DNA of 64,000 bases from Ailurus styani (GCA_002007465.1 LNAC01000273.1:530799-594798); one strand, 5' to 3'; counted from the first letter of the stretch, positions 1 through 12,260 are shown. A program made the numbers and translations. Notes: generated from the sequence alone by a model not told the origin.

Positions 1-3000
1 TCACATCTAAGACCAGGGCTCCTTAGTCTGCCTGAAGGAATACAGAAGTACCAGGCTGGCATAGCTTCTATTTTATTAAATTTTTTTTTCTTGCCTGCAA
101 CCTGATTTCTTCTGGGTCTGACCTAATTCCTTTGATGCCTGGGGCTTGGAGGCCTGTGCTAATCTGCATCAGGGATGTGTGGAGAAAAGCGAGAGAACTG
201 AGAGAAAAGTAAGCAAAGAAAGAATGGCACCTGGGCATAAGGACTCTTCAAAATCAAAATAAGCATTTTGAAAGCAGGACATTTCTGTTCTACCCCATCC
301 TTTAAAGAGAAACCTGCATTTACGCCATGCCTCAAATACACATTTCCCCCTTCTTTCTGATTCTTTAAACGCTGTTATGACCAGGACAAAACAAGCAGTA
401 GCAGAATGCTAATTGTTAGCATCATACAATAAATTCCGATATAAGAAAAATACCTGTTTATGAAAAAGAAGTCATGTCTAGAAGTCAGAGTGAAAGAAAA
501 TGTTTGCGCTGACTTTGATGGAGAGATTGCGCAATAGTCTAAGCTTTGTTAGTAAGCTCCGGAACGTGCTGATATTGAGAGCTCTTTAGACCTGTCCACT
601 AACTTATTGCTCCTCTGGGTCTGTTCCCAGTTTCTCCTTCCCTCTGGGAAGCAGTTCTTCTTCCTGCTCAAATAAGCAGTCGACATCTTGTTGTCATTAA
701 TATCCCAAAAGCAGGGGTAAAGGAGCAGATTTTCAATGTGTCTTTGCTCACTTGATTTCGGATTACTACGAATCTTGGAGAAGTGGAAGGTGAAATTTAT
801 CCTTCTTTGGTAACAAATCACAATTTTTGTTTCTTTGAGATGCTAAGAAGTTGTGATTTTGTTTGCATGGATTTACCAAAAAAGTGTGTGCGGGGAGGGG
901 GGTCGGCTTGTGTCCATATATGATTTGATTAGTTACTGTTCGCAAAGCCATTAGTACACCTGCTCCCACCAAAAGAGAAGTACTATTATCTAAAGCAGAA
1001 AAATGATCAATAACAGTAATTGATTTCAATATAGGAGCATGCCTTTGTTCAGGGATATTTTCACTTCACAGATGTTTAAAGTCACTTGGCACTCAGCCTT
1101 CAAACTTGTTATTCATTTGGCATCCAAATTCATGTCTCATAGCCATGTGACTATCTAATGTGCCATAAATAGAAACAAGACTCTGAATTTCAAAGCTAAT
1201 ACCCTTGGCCTCCCCTGGCTGCCTAACCTACGCAGCTTCTGTGTTTCAGGATATATTTGAAGATCCAAGATCCTTATTTTGGTGTATTGTTTAAAACCAT
1301 GTATTCATCAGAGATTTAGAGCTGCTAATCAGCATAAATCTGTATACTTTTTGTGTTCCTCCCCAGGGTGATGGGTGTCATCTTTATAGTCTCCTTTTAT
1401 TTCCACTTGTACCTCAGCAGTGGGTATACCAGTGAGCAGAATGACACTAGCCAGGTGCTTAGGAGGAAAGAAAAGGAAAAGGAGTTTAGAATGCTGATAA
1501 CTCACAACCTGGAAAAATAACATAGCCATAGTTGATAATGAATAGAATATTTAAGTATCAGTTTAAGCCATTAGGAATGATCACTTGTGTGTGTGTGTGT
1601 GTGTATTTGTGTGTGTGTGTGTGTGTGTGTGTATTACTGATATATTTTAACATAAGCCCATGGAATCAGCATTTTTCACACTGACGAAAAATTTTTGCAG
1701 TTAAATCTGAACACTGTTCCTAACGGAGCTGGAAATGCCATTTCAAAACAGTGTTTTTGCCACATTATTTCCTATTCGAGTCAAAGAAATAGAAAGTCAT
1801 AGAATGGTACAAGGCATTGCTACATTAGTTCCTTGGCCCCTTCCAATATAAACTAATGAACATCTGAGAGCAGAAAATCCAGCTATAATTCAGGACCCCA
1901 AACCATGCAATATAGTTTTTCTGTGGCAGAGCTATCTAAAATGATTTCATATTTAGTGGTTTATATTCTACAATTTTGTAGTTTGAATGTTGGGCAGATA
2001 AAAGATTAATTTGCCTTTGTAAAATTGCACACCCTCGGGGGTGGTTGTATTTTATGCACAGGTGAACAAGAATTTTTTTAGCAGCAAGTTACGGAGCTGA
2101 CATTTTTAATGCTTTCTAATTTTTTTTTTTTTAAGCACAGGTCTAGCACATGAACAGCAGATTCCCATTTAAAACTGCTTGTTGAACTCATCTTTTGGTT
2201 GAATGTCATAATTTATGTGGGTCGTAAACCAACGTTAGGTGTAAATTTGTATGTATATACATACATAGGCTTCCCTTTTTATTATCAAGTATAGTAAAGA
2301 GATGATCTATTTCTACTTTTATTAATACATAGGACCCATTTCATAAAGGAACACTACCTATTGTGCTGAAATAAAAAAAATTAATAAGTGAACATATCAT
2401 CATATAGTGCACCTAGGAGAGATTGCCTATTTTCTTGCTCTATTTTTGCAAAAATGAAGAATTACGATGAATATCAATTTTACAAGTTTTCTGATGACCA
2501 ATGTGTGATGCTGAATCCCTCGAACAAGCTACATTGAATGCTTATCACAGTCATCAGAACAATTATAAACACAAAAGATGCATGTTGCCCCAAATGAGAT
2601 CTGAACTCCCAATGAAAGGAAAACTGGGCCTCTTCCTTTTTCCTGTGCATGTCTTGGTTAACCACCTCATTGTCTATAACTAATAGATAAAAAAGTGAAG
2701 AGGTGATTCTGTAATCCAATATATAATGAAATAGAAACCCAATTGCTTGCATTTCTACTTGCTATGCTAACCCTTTTCTCAGATGATCTTGGCAGCTTTG
2801 CCTTCCTCTAATTTTGCTAACATTGCACAGATATAAAAGTACGCAGCCCCAACCCTCTGGCTCCTTCCCCTCCCTTCTTTTCCCCTTCCCGCTGTTTCAT
2901 TACATTTTCTTATGTGCATACCATCAAGTCCTCTTGGACACATAATAAGATTTGTGCCAGACTATGTTTCTTGGCTTTAATGGTTAGTTAGCTTTCCAGA

Positions 3001-5149
3001 ATACACATGCTGCTTTATACATGCTTTTATTACTGACATCATGAGAATGCATCTCTCCTATGTTTACAACTGGGTGTTCACCCTTAAATAAAAGCAATGA
3101 GATCAGGTTGTTTAAGAGAATCTTTGAAAAGCAGAATAAAAACAGCTGTTATCTGCTTGAACCATTTCATTTTCTTTCATGATCTGAATGATAATGATGT
3201 GTAGCGGTGGGCAGTCTCCAGCTCTCATTAAACACCACACATCAGAGCCTCTTTCAGGTTGGAATTGGGTCTCTGTCCCGGAGTTCCAACAGAATCGTTT
3301 CATCCTCACTTCTAACAGGTGTTGGTGTTTGCAGGAGGGGGTGACAGGAGGATAAAACACCTTTGCTTGTTCCCTACTGACCTCTGGATTCCGGAGCCTG
3401 GTTTTCATTGGCAACGTGGGTTTGAAAGTCAAGCCAGGTCCTTGCTGAAATCTCTCTCACCAGGAACAGATTACAAATATTTCCACATGTCAAACAAATG
3501 AACAATAGGGTGGTCCTTATTAATCAAAGCTCTCCTAAACCAAGTACAGATGGTAGCAATGAACTTCTCTTCCATGAAGATTTCTGGACACGGGAGGAAA
3601 TCTATCTCGCAGGAACGCACATTTCTTCCAGTAACACCAGACAAGGAATAAGGAGCTTAAACCAAATGTAACCCAAACCAAAACACGACAAAACAATAAT
3701 AAATAAATACGATTGTAAAAATCCCAGCCTTCTCAATGATCCAAACCGGAAGGTTGATCGAGCTTATTTCCATTCAACACGCCCTCGTCACAAGCTGTTT
3801 CTGAAGATTCTGCAGCATTTGCCTAGAGACTGACAAGCTTAAATTGGTTTTAACCTCTGGAGTCCCCTTTCATATCGCAGATGTTGCTGATTGGGGCGCA
3901 GAGTTCTGCTTTCCCCAAAGTCAGTGATTTTCAGGTTGTGGTGGCATCTACCGTGGAGAAGCGTAACTCTTCTCAGACAACAATGGCATTTGTTATTTTT
4001 AATTAACAGAAAAATATCGATAGGAGTAGTTGAAATTGCACTGTAGTCAAAACTTGAGAGTGAGGAGAGTCAGAGAATTCCATTCAAAGAACAGCCCAGA
4101 GACTGGACCCATGGCGGTGCCTCGCTGACCTGAGCCATATTACTAAAGCCTCTCGGGTAGCAGAAAACTGGGTTGGGGAATCTCCTGGGAACAAAGACTC
4201 CTTGGGACTTTCTGCGTAACCAGGTGTTACTATTTAGGAAGAGTATATTTCAGGTGTTTTTGCCAAATCGGTTCCACTTCTCTACTCAAGATTGGTGCTA
4301 TTATGGTCCGGTGCAGTCCTTCGAGGTGAGGGATCAAAAGATGCTAAGGTGTCACTCAGTTCACGCCTTATCTCAAAACAGTGTTAAACCTAAATTGTAT
4401 TTGAAAGGTGAAAATTCTATTGTGAAGCCCTTAACACACAGGGTCTGTGATTTCCACTGATAAAAAAAATTCCATGATGTGAGAACTACCAGAGGCCATT
4501 TCTCTCACTAGCCTTAATCTTTTATACTGCTGCTAAGAGTGTACTTCCTCTTGGTCTGTTCTCAGTAAAAGAGAGCAATATTCAAAATTGTTTAATGCAT
4601 GGGTAAAGATTTTTTAAAGTCTCATCTCAAACTTTTTCAACATAATTACAGTAGAGATGGAACATTTTTCTACTAATAGATTAAATATGTGTCTGAAACC
4701 TCAGATTAATTATAATCTTTTTCAAGAGGACTAAAATTTTATAACTTTTCATGAGGAGATAACATTTTATTGGATTTTAAAAGGAAATGAAATAAAAGTA
4801 TTATATATAAGAACAATTCCCTTACATGCCATAATCATGACTCCGCAATGACTTCATTTTTTTTTTTTTTTCCAGAGGGGAGGAGATGGCCTAACTGATT
4901 TTTAACATATTGGAAAGTTATGAAAAGCCTTATGAAAATAGTCTCTATTATTATTTTGAGGATGTGATATATTTTGTTTAAGGTATGAAATAGTATATTT
5001 CAATATTCCAAATAGTTCCCTGAATATGTGGAAGTAGATGTCAGTCCAGGTTTTGTCCTATGGAATAGATCATCCAATTCTAAGTTCACACAGAATCATT
5101 GGCAGATGCCAAAGGAAGACTTCATTCTTCTAATTTTCTTGTGGTGTTG
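1..5149. other. Unique AT-rich sequence, no gene seen
   Basis: I recognise no coding exon and no dated transposon copy in this stretch. The open frames are at most 106 codons, without a recognisable domain. It holds a GT microsatellite near 1.6 kb, a T-run at about 4858-4872 that may be the tail of an unrecognised antisense retroposon, and a stretch at roughly 3.85-4.45 kb that keeps more CpG dinucleotides than its surroundings. Very old repeats below my recognition limit may be present. Confidence 0.6.
1586..1632. repeat. (GT)n microsatellite
   Basis: Two GT runs are separated by a short interruption (tattt). This is a simple repeat likely to vary in length between individuals. Confidence 0.95.
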
Positions 5150-5167
5150 AGTAAGTGATAATATCTT

Positions 5168-5393
5168 TTTTAAAAATTTAATTTAATTTAATTTAATTTT
5201 TTTAAGATTTTATTTATTCATTTGACACAGAGAGAGAAATTACAAGTAGGCAGAGAGGCCGGCAGAGAGAGAGAGGAGGAAGCAGGCTCCCCGCTGAGCA
5301 GAGAGCCCGATGCGGGCCTCGATCCCAGGACCCTGGGATCATGACCTGAGCCGAAGGCAGCGGCTTTAACCCACTGAGCCACCCAGGCGCCCT
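5168..5393 (-). mobile_element. SINEC retroposon, antisense, perfect 18-bp target-site duplication
   Basis: The minus strand reads as a full-length carnivore SINE: it starts with gggcgcctgggtggctcag at the right edge, has the tRNA-like B-box region around tcgatccc (as seen on the plus strand), the 3' part with tctgcctacttgtaatttctct, and an AAATA/poly-A tail seen here as T-rich sequence with a (TTTAA)n expansion. The same 18 bases (agtaagtgataatatctt) stand on both sides, at 5150-5167 and 5394-5411, with no mismatch. The exact duplication points to a fairly recent L1-mediated insertion. The 3' module is the type I associate with musteloids. Confidence 0.95.
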
Positions 5394-5411
5394 AGTAAGT
5401 GATAATATCTT

Positions 5412-6039
5412 AACGAAATTTTATTCTGAGCATGCTCTCAGCACCCTTCCCCACCCCCGAGTGGGCATTCCTCAGAAAGCACTTGTAACTCTTTTAGGCT
5501 TGTTACTGAATCATCATAAATTTCAGTGAAATTTGTGTGCTCTGTGGCATAAACTAACCTAGTAATTTCTATCTTGTGAAGACAATGGATGATTAGAGCA
5601 GGTATTGAAATCTCAACACTACTGAGGAATGCCTGAAAAGCTGTCTTAGAGTATAAACATGGGCTTTTAGAATCTTTGCTCCATAAGCCATGTTTACACC
5701 CAATTCAGATATTACACACTTCCATAAGCATTTTATAATACTCTTGGCTTAATTACAAATAAGGAGAGTCCACATATCTGTCCACTAAAAGGAATTAATG
5801 AGAGTTCACATAAGAGAAGAGTAAGAGAATGATAATTTTGTTGGAAGAGTGAGGGAGAAAAGTGGAGAAAAAGGAAGAGGACGTCTAATTCTTCATCTAG
5901 AACATAGTAGCAGTTTGGGGGAAGTTGGAATGACTATTCATCAGAATATGGATACAAACATACTGAAGAGAATAGTAATTCACATTTTTTCCCCCTGTGG
6001 ATATGCATAAAGCACTTTCATTCAGTGTCTCCATGTGAG
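5412..6039. other. Unique AT-rich sequence
   Basis: No gene or repeat recognised. It ends with a purine-rich stretch near 5.83-5.88 kb. Confidence 0.5.
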
Positions 6040-6245
6040 ATGGTGGAGAGAGCAAGTTTTGGGTTTGATGGTGAGACTTGCCTTTTACTAGTTGTATCAC
6101 CTTGGCCAGGTCACAGGTAGAATGTGATAAAATGTCCTAACAGAACCGCCCTTATTGGTATGTTATGAGGATTGATTTGAATAAACACTGGGAAAGTTCT
6201 TGAAACTGTGTTTGAGACATAATAACTATATAAATGTTTATTAAA
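6040..6245 (+). mobile_element. MIR SINE fragment
   Basis: Diverged match to the MIR order of motifs: ttactagttgtatcaccttg (core ...ctagctgtgtgaccttgg), then gttatgaggattgatttgaa, then the end of the element before an AT-rich tail. It is an old mammal-wide tRNA-derived SINE, long inactive. Boundaries are approximate. Confidence 0.7.
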
Positions 6246-6430
6246 ACACATTATTCTCATTGAATTCTCACAAAACTCTCTTTGACTAAAAAACAACACA
6301 TTGTTTTCATTTTAAAGCAAAGACAACTGAGGTCCCCCAAATTGATGTAATTTCCCCGAAAACTAGTTGGTGGTGGAGAAGGGGTTGGTATTTTGTAAGG
6401 TTGATTCCAGGGGCCAGAAGCTTCACTGTG
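6246..6430 (-). mobile_element. MIR SINE fragment, antisense
   Basis: Reads as reverse-complement MIR: ttctcattgaattctcacaa, then cattttaaagcaaagacaac (consensus cattttacagatgaggaaac), then a segment matching the region around the consensus ggtcacacagctagtaagtgg. It directly follows a sense MIR, making an old inverted pair. Confidence 0.6.
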
Positions 6431-9400
6431 TTGTAGGGCGAGCTAAATAAGGCATGAGGTCTAGCCATGAACTTTTAACTACCAAATAAGGTACTATAAT
6501 CAGATCTTCTGATAAAAAACAAGGACGCTGACTTTATCTACAATCTCTGACATTTTAGGAAAGAGTGGTAGATAAAGACCAAAATACAGAAACACATAAA
6601 CTGCAAATACGCATGTAAATGCATGTTTTCTTTTCCTGGTAACTATTTTTAAACCCATTTTTCCTTTCTAACAGTACACAGTATTGAATTCTTTGACAAT
6701 ACCACTAATTTTGATATGAGAACTGGAGGTGTTATCATTAAAGAAGAGTGTCATGCAAATTCCAGTAGATACTTTATTTTTTATTGTTACTGTTCTGGAA
6801 TTAATTGCTTGTTATCAAGTTCATCTCATCAAGACCATCTTTCCTGATTCCTCTGAGTAGATTACACCTGTTGGTTAGATCGTCTCTAAACCATGCGAAC
6901 TTTTCTATTTTATGCAAGTCACCACTTTTAGCACACATTTAAAAAAAATGATTGGAAAATGCGTGTTTTCTCCATTTTATGGAAAACTCCATGATGCAAG
7001 AATTACTTCTGGATTGCTCATTCTTTTACTTCTGGTATCTAGAACGATACCCAGCATGGAGTGGGATAACTGCTCAGTAAAGTATTTGTCAAATGAATAA
7101 GCACAAGTCATCGGTCTCTGCTAAGGCTGTTTGGGGTGGTGGTGAGTAGTTCAGGTCAAGCCTGGTTGCCTCTCAGCGACAGGGTGGAAGCTGTGTGAGT
7201 GAGTGCCCTGTGAACAAAACCATTTCGTGGTTGTTTTAAATAGTAAATGTGGAAAGATAAGAATCAGAAAAATGAAGAAAATCGAGAAATCAAGATCTGC
7301 TTAAAAGGCAAAACATGAGTTATTTTGTTTCTGAGGAGGATAGGAAGTTTAAAAGGGAAATTGAAGATTTTTCCCAGTGTTTTTTGCAGTCTCCAGTTGA
7401 GTCTCTTTCTGTAATCTTATTAAAACAAGCGGGCTGTGGTTAGAACCTGCAGGTTAGAACAATGTATACCAGAAGGGTTGATGGCAACAGTAATATCACC
7501 TTTATATGGTGGATTCTCTTGCTGTGTATCAAGGAATCATCACCCATTGACCCCTGGGTGCAGGAACTCGTATGTGATTAATCAAGGAAGCACTTTCTTT
7601 GTTGAACTCTGGAGAGAAGTTTCTGTACCCAGCAGGTGAAATAACAGACTGGGGAGCCTGGCAGGCAGAGTGGCATATTCCCTCCTGACCTCAATTTCCC
7701 AAAGACACTGGGTAGTCTGTCTGTGGATGACATATTCAATGGGAAAAGCACCAGCCTAAGAAAACAGTGAGAATCCTATCATAACCTTATGGTATAGGGA
7801 GATAGTTATCTTCTCATTTAGTCAAGACAAGAGGCCAGATGTCACTGGTCTGTGAGAATGAAGAAAGATAGACTAATTTGGTTACAAAGAAACCATGCCA
7901 TCTATTAAGTCTTTTATTGCCAATTCATCTCCATTCAGTTTACTACCTTGGAGTTGCAAAAAAAAAAAATTAAATCTATTTTTAATCCTTTAGAGAGAAA
8001 GCCTGGTTATCAAATTATTTCTTCTGTATGGTTGAACAAGTGATTATTTCAAGGAAAGGGATGCTGCTAGGGATTTAAGCATAATGTATATTTGTACTTA
8101 CTTTATATTAAATTTAAAAGTTAAAAATGGGATATAATTATGTGGGCTTTATTTCCCCTAAATAAGCAGTCCACGAATGCACAGTGGATTCAAGCAGGTA
8201 GTTGAAAATGATGCTGCTTAATTACTTCATGAATGTTGAAAGCATTTCCTGAAGTTGATTAAAAATTTTTTTTTCTAGAAAATCAAGTTTTTATAAACAC
8301 TCTCAAAATGAGCAGGACAGTGGTATAGCATAAAAGGTGTTCAATTATTAATTGGTTGATGCGTATCTATGAAATTCTACATACATACAATGATTTTTCT
8401 GGGGCATGGAATTTTGTGTTTTATCTGAACTTTCTGCATACCCAGGTTGTAATCACTGATCTCCCCACCTCAAAATGATAAAGACAACTGGGAATATTTA
8501 TATACTGCTTGCTGAGAATTCCTGATTTGTTAAAAATGTAATTGCTAATAAAATTTTTACCACACAATTTATCTCTTCTGTAATGAGAGGCTAGGGAACT
8601 AGTTACATATATTTTTTTCTTCCTCTTTTCCTTTGTAATGTTAGATCTCGGTTGGAGAGAAAAGGACTAACAGCTGGAACTTATAACTATTTGGAAACAT
8701 CAACAATATTGAAATTTACACTCCCATGTGCAGATGTTATCAGACAATCAAAAAAATGTGTACAAACAATGGAAGAGGAAAATAATTTTATCGAAGCGTG
8801 ATTTGGTTGGATGGGGCACAAAAAGTTACACTTGTCCGTTTTCAGAAAAACCTTGTGAATCAATGAGATGAGATAGATTATATTAGAGCAGGGTTTTGCA
8901 AAAGATTTTCTAACTCAGTAATAGGTATGGTCTATACTAGATGACTGACTATGAAACAAAGTTTTACCCTCGCCACGTTGTATAAGCAAGAGAGGCTGAA
9001 CTAATAAAAAGAAACTGTGCCAGTTGGCAATCTTTCCCACTGGATTTCAAGACTGTAGTCAAACACATTTCTCCCTAATACTATTGGGCATGGTCTTTTA
9101 ATAATATGCTTCCAGCAGACAGGTCGGGCCAAGTCTTTCCATTGCTAATTTATATCCTGCTTATCTAAGAGAAATTGGTTAATCCAAGTATGGTATGTTG
9201 AGATGTGGGATTAGGCTAATACTATTCTAATATAGATATTTTTTTTTTTTTGCTTCCTTGGGGCCCTATCTGTCAAGCTAGCTTCTTTGTTAGCATTAGC
9301 TTTCTCTTCCAGCATAATTTAGAAGAAATTGGTAAAAATAGATGAGACTTTGGTATCCATAAAGACCCTTAGGCAACAAAGTAACATGGGAAGGTAGGTA

Positions 9401-9626
9401 TAAAACTTAATATCTCAAATATATTCAAAACTTTCCTCCTAAAATAAGCTTTATTTTTATTCATTGCATCCAGGCAGTTAGTGTCTTCTTAAGCCCAGGA
9501 AATGTTGCTTTTTTGTTATGAGGGTGGGTCTGGGTGAAGGGCAAGAAGTATGCATTTGGTGATTTTGCACGTGGTTTAGAAATGTCAATACCTGCCAGAT
9601 TTGAAAACATTCTTTAATTGTGGAGG
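6431..9626. other. Unique AT-rich sequence, SINEC-free
   Basis: About 3.2 kb in which I recognise no exon and no interspersed repeat apart from short A and T runs (about 7959-7970 and 9239-9251). The frames of 60-67 codons here show no domain or composition typical of coding sequence. Confidence 0.5.
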
Positions 9627-9870
9627 TGTTGTGTAGTGGTTGAAAGTATGCACAATGGAATAGACAGACCTGGATTTAAATCTTGGCTCTGTGGTTTGCA
9701 TGTTCTATGACTTCATGAGTTACCTTTTCCTTGCTTCATGCCTCTCATGAGTAAATCAGAGAAAATGATTGCAATGGAAATCAAATAAGATGATAAAGTG
9801 CTTAGCACAGTATGTAAAGCACTATCACGGTGGTAAGGATTTAATAAATGGTTGCTATTATTATTTATAT
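9627..9870 (+). mobile_element. MIR SINE, near full length
   Basis: Good match along the whole MIR order: tgtagtggttgaaagtatgc (consensus ...agtggttaagagc), gacctggatttaaatcttgg, gctctgtggtttgcatg, aaagtgcttagcacagtatg and the ending aataaatggttgctattatt. The length and the preserved 5' head make it one of the clearest MIR copies of the window. A SINEC inserted just downstream. Confidence 0.85.
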
Positions 9871-9896
9871 TATTATTGTTGTTTTAGATGTCTTCC

Positions 9897-10097
9897 TTTT
9901 TTTTTTTTTTAAAGAGCTTATGTTTTTTTGCGAGGGCGAAGAAAGAGAGAGAGCGTGCACGCAAGTGAGAATGTGCAGTTGGGAGGGGTAGCCTCTCCGC
10001 AGAGCAGGGAGCTTGACGTAGGACTCGATCCCAGGACGCGGGGATCATGACCTGAGCTGAAGGAAGATGCTTCACCAACCAAGCCACCCAGGCGCCC
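9897..10097 (-). mobile_element. SINEC retroposon, antisense, diverged
   Basis: The right edge carries ccacccaggcgccc (the reverse of the SINE head) and cgatcccaggacgcggggat marks the B-box region. The 3' half is diverged (gcgtgcacgcaagtgagaat). A T-run on the left is the poly-A tail. Flanks show only an imperfect duplication (gttttagatgtcttcc against gttagatatattcc), so this is older than the copies with exact flanks. Confidence 0.92.
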
Positions 10098-10980
10098 TAT
10101 GTTAGATATATTCCAAAGCCTCTTGACCTCAGTAAAATACTCCTAGAAAAGGTATCCAAATAGGCATCTTCTGATCAGAGAAAAGACTACGTAGCGTTCG
10201 CAGTGGCACAGGTTTGGATAGAGGGTGAAGTGTAAGCGGCTAAATTGTCAAGCATTAATCTGAATTTAGCACAGACTTCTGCGAGGAGAAACCGCTGCTG
10301 CATTCGAAGGGCACATAAAGTTACACAAAGGAGCGCAGAACTTGCTAGAGAGCTAAGGGTAGGGAGCTAGATCCCTCCTTTATTTTGGAGGAAAAAACAC
10401 GTGAGCCACCGATAGGAATAATCACGAAGTCCTTGAAAACTGAAGCCTGTTTGCCAAATTCTCTGTTGTTTTTGTTTTCTTCCACAGAAAACACTGAACA
10501 GCTACTGAAAATGCCTGAAGAGCGACTTCAGACACGGGTAGAGAGCTTAGCGGCTCTAGTTCATCATTTTCAGTGTTCGCATTAAACTAGCGGAATCACA
10601 GGGCAGCTCTTCTATGACAACACTTGCTACATTGTACTGCAATTTATGCGACCATGACTGTCTCTCCCACAAGTGCTACAAGCACAGGACCTTAACTTAT
10701 TCGTGTATCGCCAATTCTGAGCACAGAATAAGTGCTCAAAAAACGAGTTTGCTGCATCAATGAATCAATTTTGGTCAGTCCCAGATAAAGGCATTCATTT
10801 ATCTCATTTGTTAACGAACTCGATTGCCTGTTATACTTCAAAACAGCACATGCTAAACAAAAGCTCAAAACGAGTTTCTGACCCAGTAGCTACCAAATGA
10901 TTTTAGCGTGAGGATTTCCTGTAAGAGCCAGAAATTGTCATGAGTGTTTGTACTTGAATTATGTCTTGATTGAGAAAATA
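10098..10980. other. Unique sequence with locally retained CpG sites
   Basis: No gene or repeat recognised. From about 10.19 to 10.67 kb the sequence keeps well over a dozen CpG dinucleotides (for example tagcgttcgcag, gcgaggagaaaccgctg), unlike its neighbours. The 66-codon frame at 10385-10585 has no recognisable domain. Confidence 0.45.
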
Positions 10981-10984
10981 CATA

Positions 10985-11030
10985 ACACAGCAAACACAGC
11001 AAACACAGAACACAGAACACAGAACACAGA
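10985..11030. repeat. 7-bp tandem repeat, ACACAGA/C type
   Basis: Consecutive units acacagc, (aa)acacagc, then four acacaga copies. It is a short minisatellite. The open frames that cross it are products of the repeat. Confidence 0.9.
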
Positions 11031-11099
11031 AAATACATGACACAGCATCGAAAGCAGGTCCCTCTTCTAACGAAACTGGTAGCAAACAGGGTGTTTGTG

Positions 11100-11470
11100 G
11101 CAGCATCTTGGTAATAGTGAAACAACTGGAGACAGGTTATAAAAACGCAATAAATGTCCACCCATAGTGGAAGGGTTAATTAAATTATGCTATACTCACG
11201 TCATGAAATACTTCACAGTACTGGAAAGGAAGATGTGCCGAAACAGAAAAATATCCAAGGTGTATTAAGAGAGAACAGAAATTTTATGTACAGTATCATT
11301 TCTTTTGTGTTTGAAAAACTGCGCAAGTCTGTGGGGAAGAGTACAGAAAGGTTCTGGAAGAATATAGAGTAAGTTGAAATGAGTGTGCTAGGAAAGGAGC
11401 ATTTACTTTTCAATTATAACTTATACTGTGTGAAGTCTTGCCTCACGAGCGTGAATTATTTCCATCTTAA
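11100..11470 (+). mobile_element. Old L1 3'UTR fragment
   Basis: Follows the well-known order of mammalian L1M 3' ends: gaaacaactggagacaggtt, aataaatgtccacccatagt, ggttaattaaattatgctat, then ...aaatacttcacagtactgg and ggttctggaagaatatagag. Diverged by many substitutions, 5' truncated, no coding capacity left. Confidence 0.75.
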
Positions 11471-11494
11471 AACTTGAAATGGCATATCTCTGTA

Positions 11495-11860
11495 TGTATT
11501 ATCTCTCTCTATTTTATCTATGTATCTATATATTTTAATAATATAATTATGGAGTTATATATTATATGTCTATAGTCTTTTATACATTTTATATATAGAT
11601 ATAAAGATTTTTCTTTATTATGTGTTATCTCTTTCTCTACTTTATCTACATATCTATATATTTTATAATATAATTGCAGAATTACATATTATGTGTCTAT
11701 AGTCTTATACATTTTATATATACATATATAGATTTTTCTATATTATGTATTATCTTTTTATTTTATCTACACATCTATATATTTTATAATATAATTATAG
11801 AATTATGTATTACATATCTATAGTCTTTTATACATTTTATATCTAGATATATAGATTTTT
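11495..11860. repeat. AT-rich minisatellite, three units of about 120-126 bp
   Basis: Three consecutive units begin at 11495, 11621 and 11746, each with a start like tgtattatctctctctattt, then atctatatattttataatat, then tctatagtcttttatacatt and a closing tagatttttc. The third unit is a little shorter and ends before accccttttg. Units differ by scattered substitutions and small indels, so the array is not a fresh duplication. It lies directly after the L1 3' end and may have arisen from its A/T-rich tail. Confidence 0.92.
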
Positions 11861-12059
11861 ACCCCTTTTGCTTTAGACCAATGTGTTCTGCCAGGGGCTG
11901 ATGTTTCGTCCACGCCTCCAAGTGGAACTCCTTTGTGATAATTCACAATTCCCCCTTAGTGCTTTCATCGCCAGAATGAAAACCAGTCTTACACAATTCT
12001 TATAACTCTTTCACCTTTTTCAACAACAGAAAAATCAATAAACCAACAAACCAGTAGGT

Positions 12060-12260
12060 TTTCAAATGTTTGCGAGCTGCCCCATTCTTGGTGCGTGCTC
12101 AGGAAATAGTACAGGAAAGCCCAATATTAGGCGGGATCGTGGGGAACGCTCGTGTTGATTTCAGAGCGAAGCTTCAGAACCCCCTCGTCCCCTGCTGTGG
12201 GTAGCCTCAAGTGAGAGTGAAGGGCGCACAGCTGGAAGAGGGAATCCGCAGAACACTTAC
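12060..12260. other. Short CpG-retaining unique block
   Basis: Around ten CpG dinucleotides occur in 200 bases (ggcgggatcgtg, aacgctcgtg, ccccctcgtcc, ggcgcac, tccgcag). No frame of note and no repeat family recognised. It could be a young unrecognised insertion, an LTR piece or a regulatory element. Confidence 0.35.

Noticed and set aside
2250..2263. Perfect palindrome tatgtatatacata
   Set aside because: Short AT palindromes are expected by chance in AT-rich DNA of this length.
9930..10097. tRNA-like sequence
   Set aside because: A- and B-box-like words belong to the tRNA-Lys-derived SINEC head. None of the twenty copies keeps a foldable tRNA, so no tRNA gene is called.
10985..11030. Possible CRISPR-like spaced repeat
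   Set aside because: The units are 7 bases and contiguous, with no spacers. It is a simple tandem repeat in a mammalian genome.
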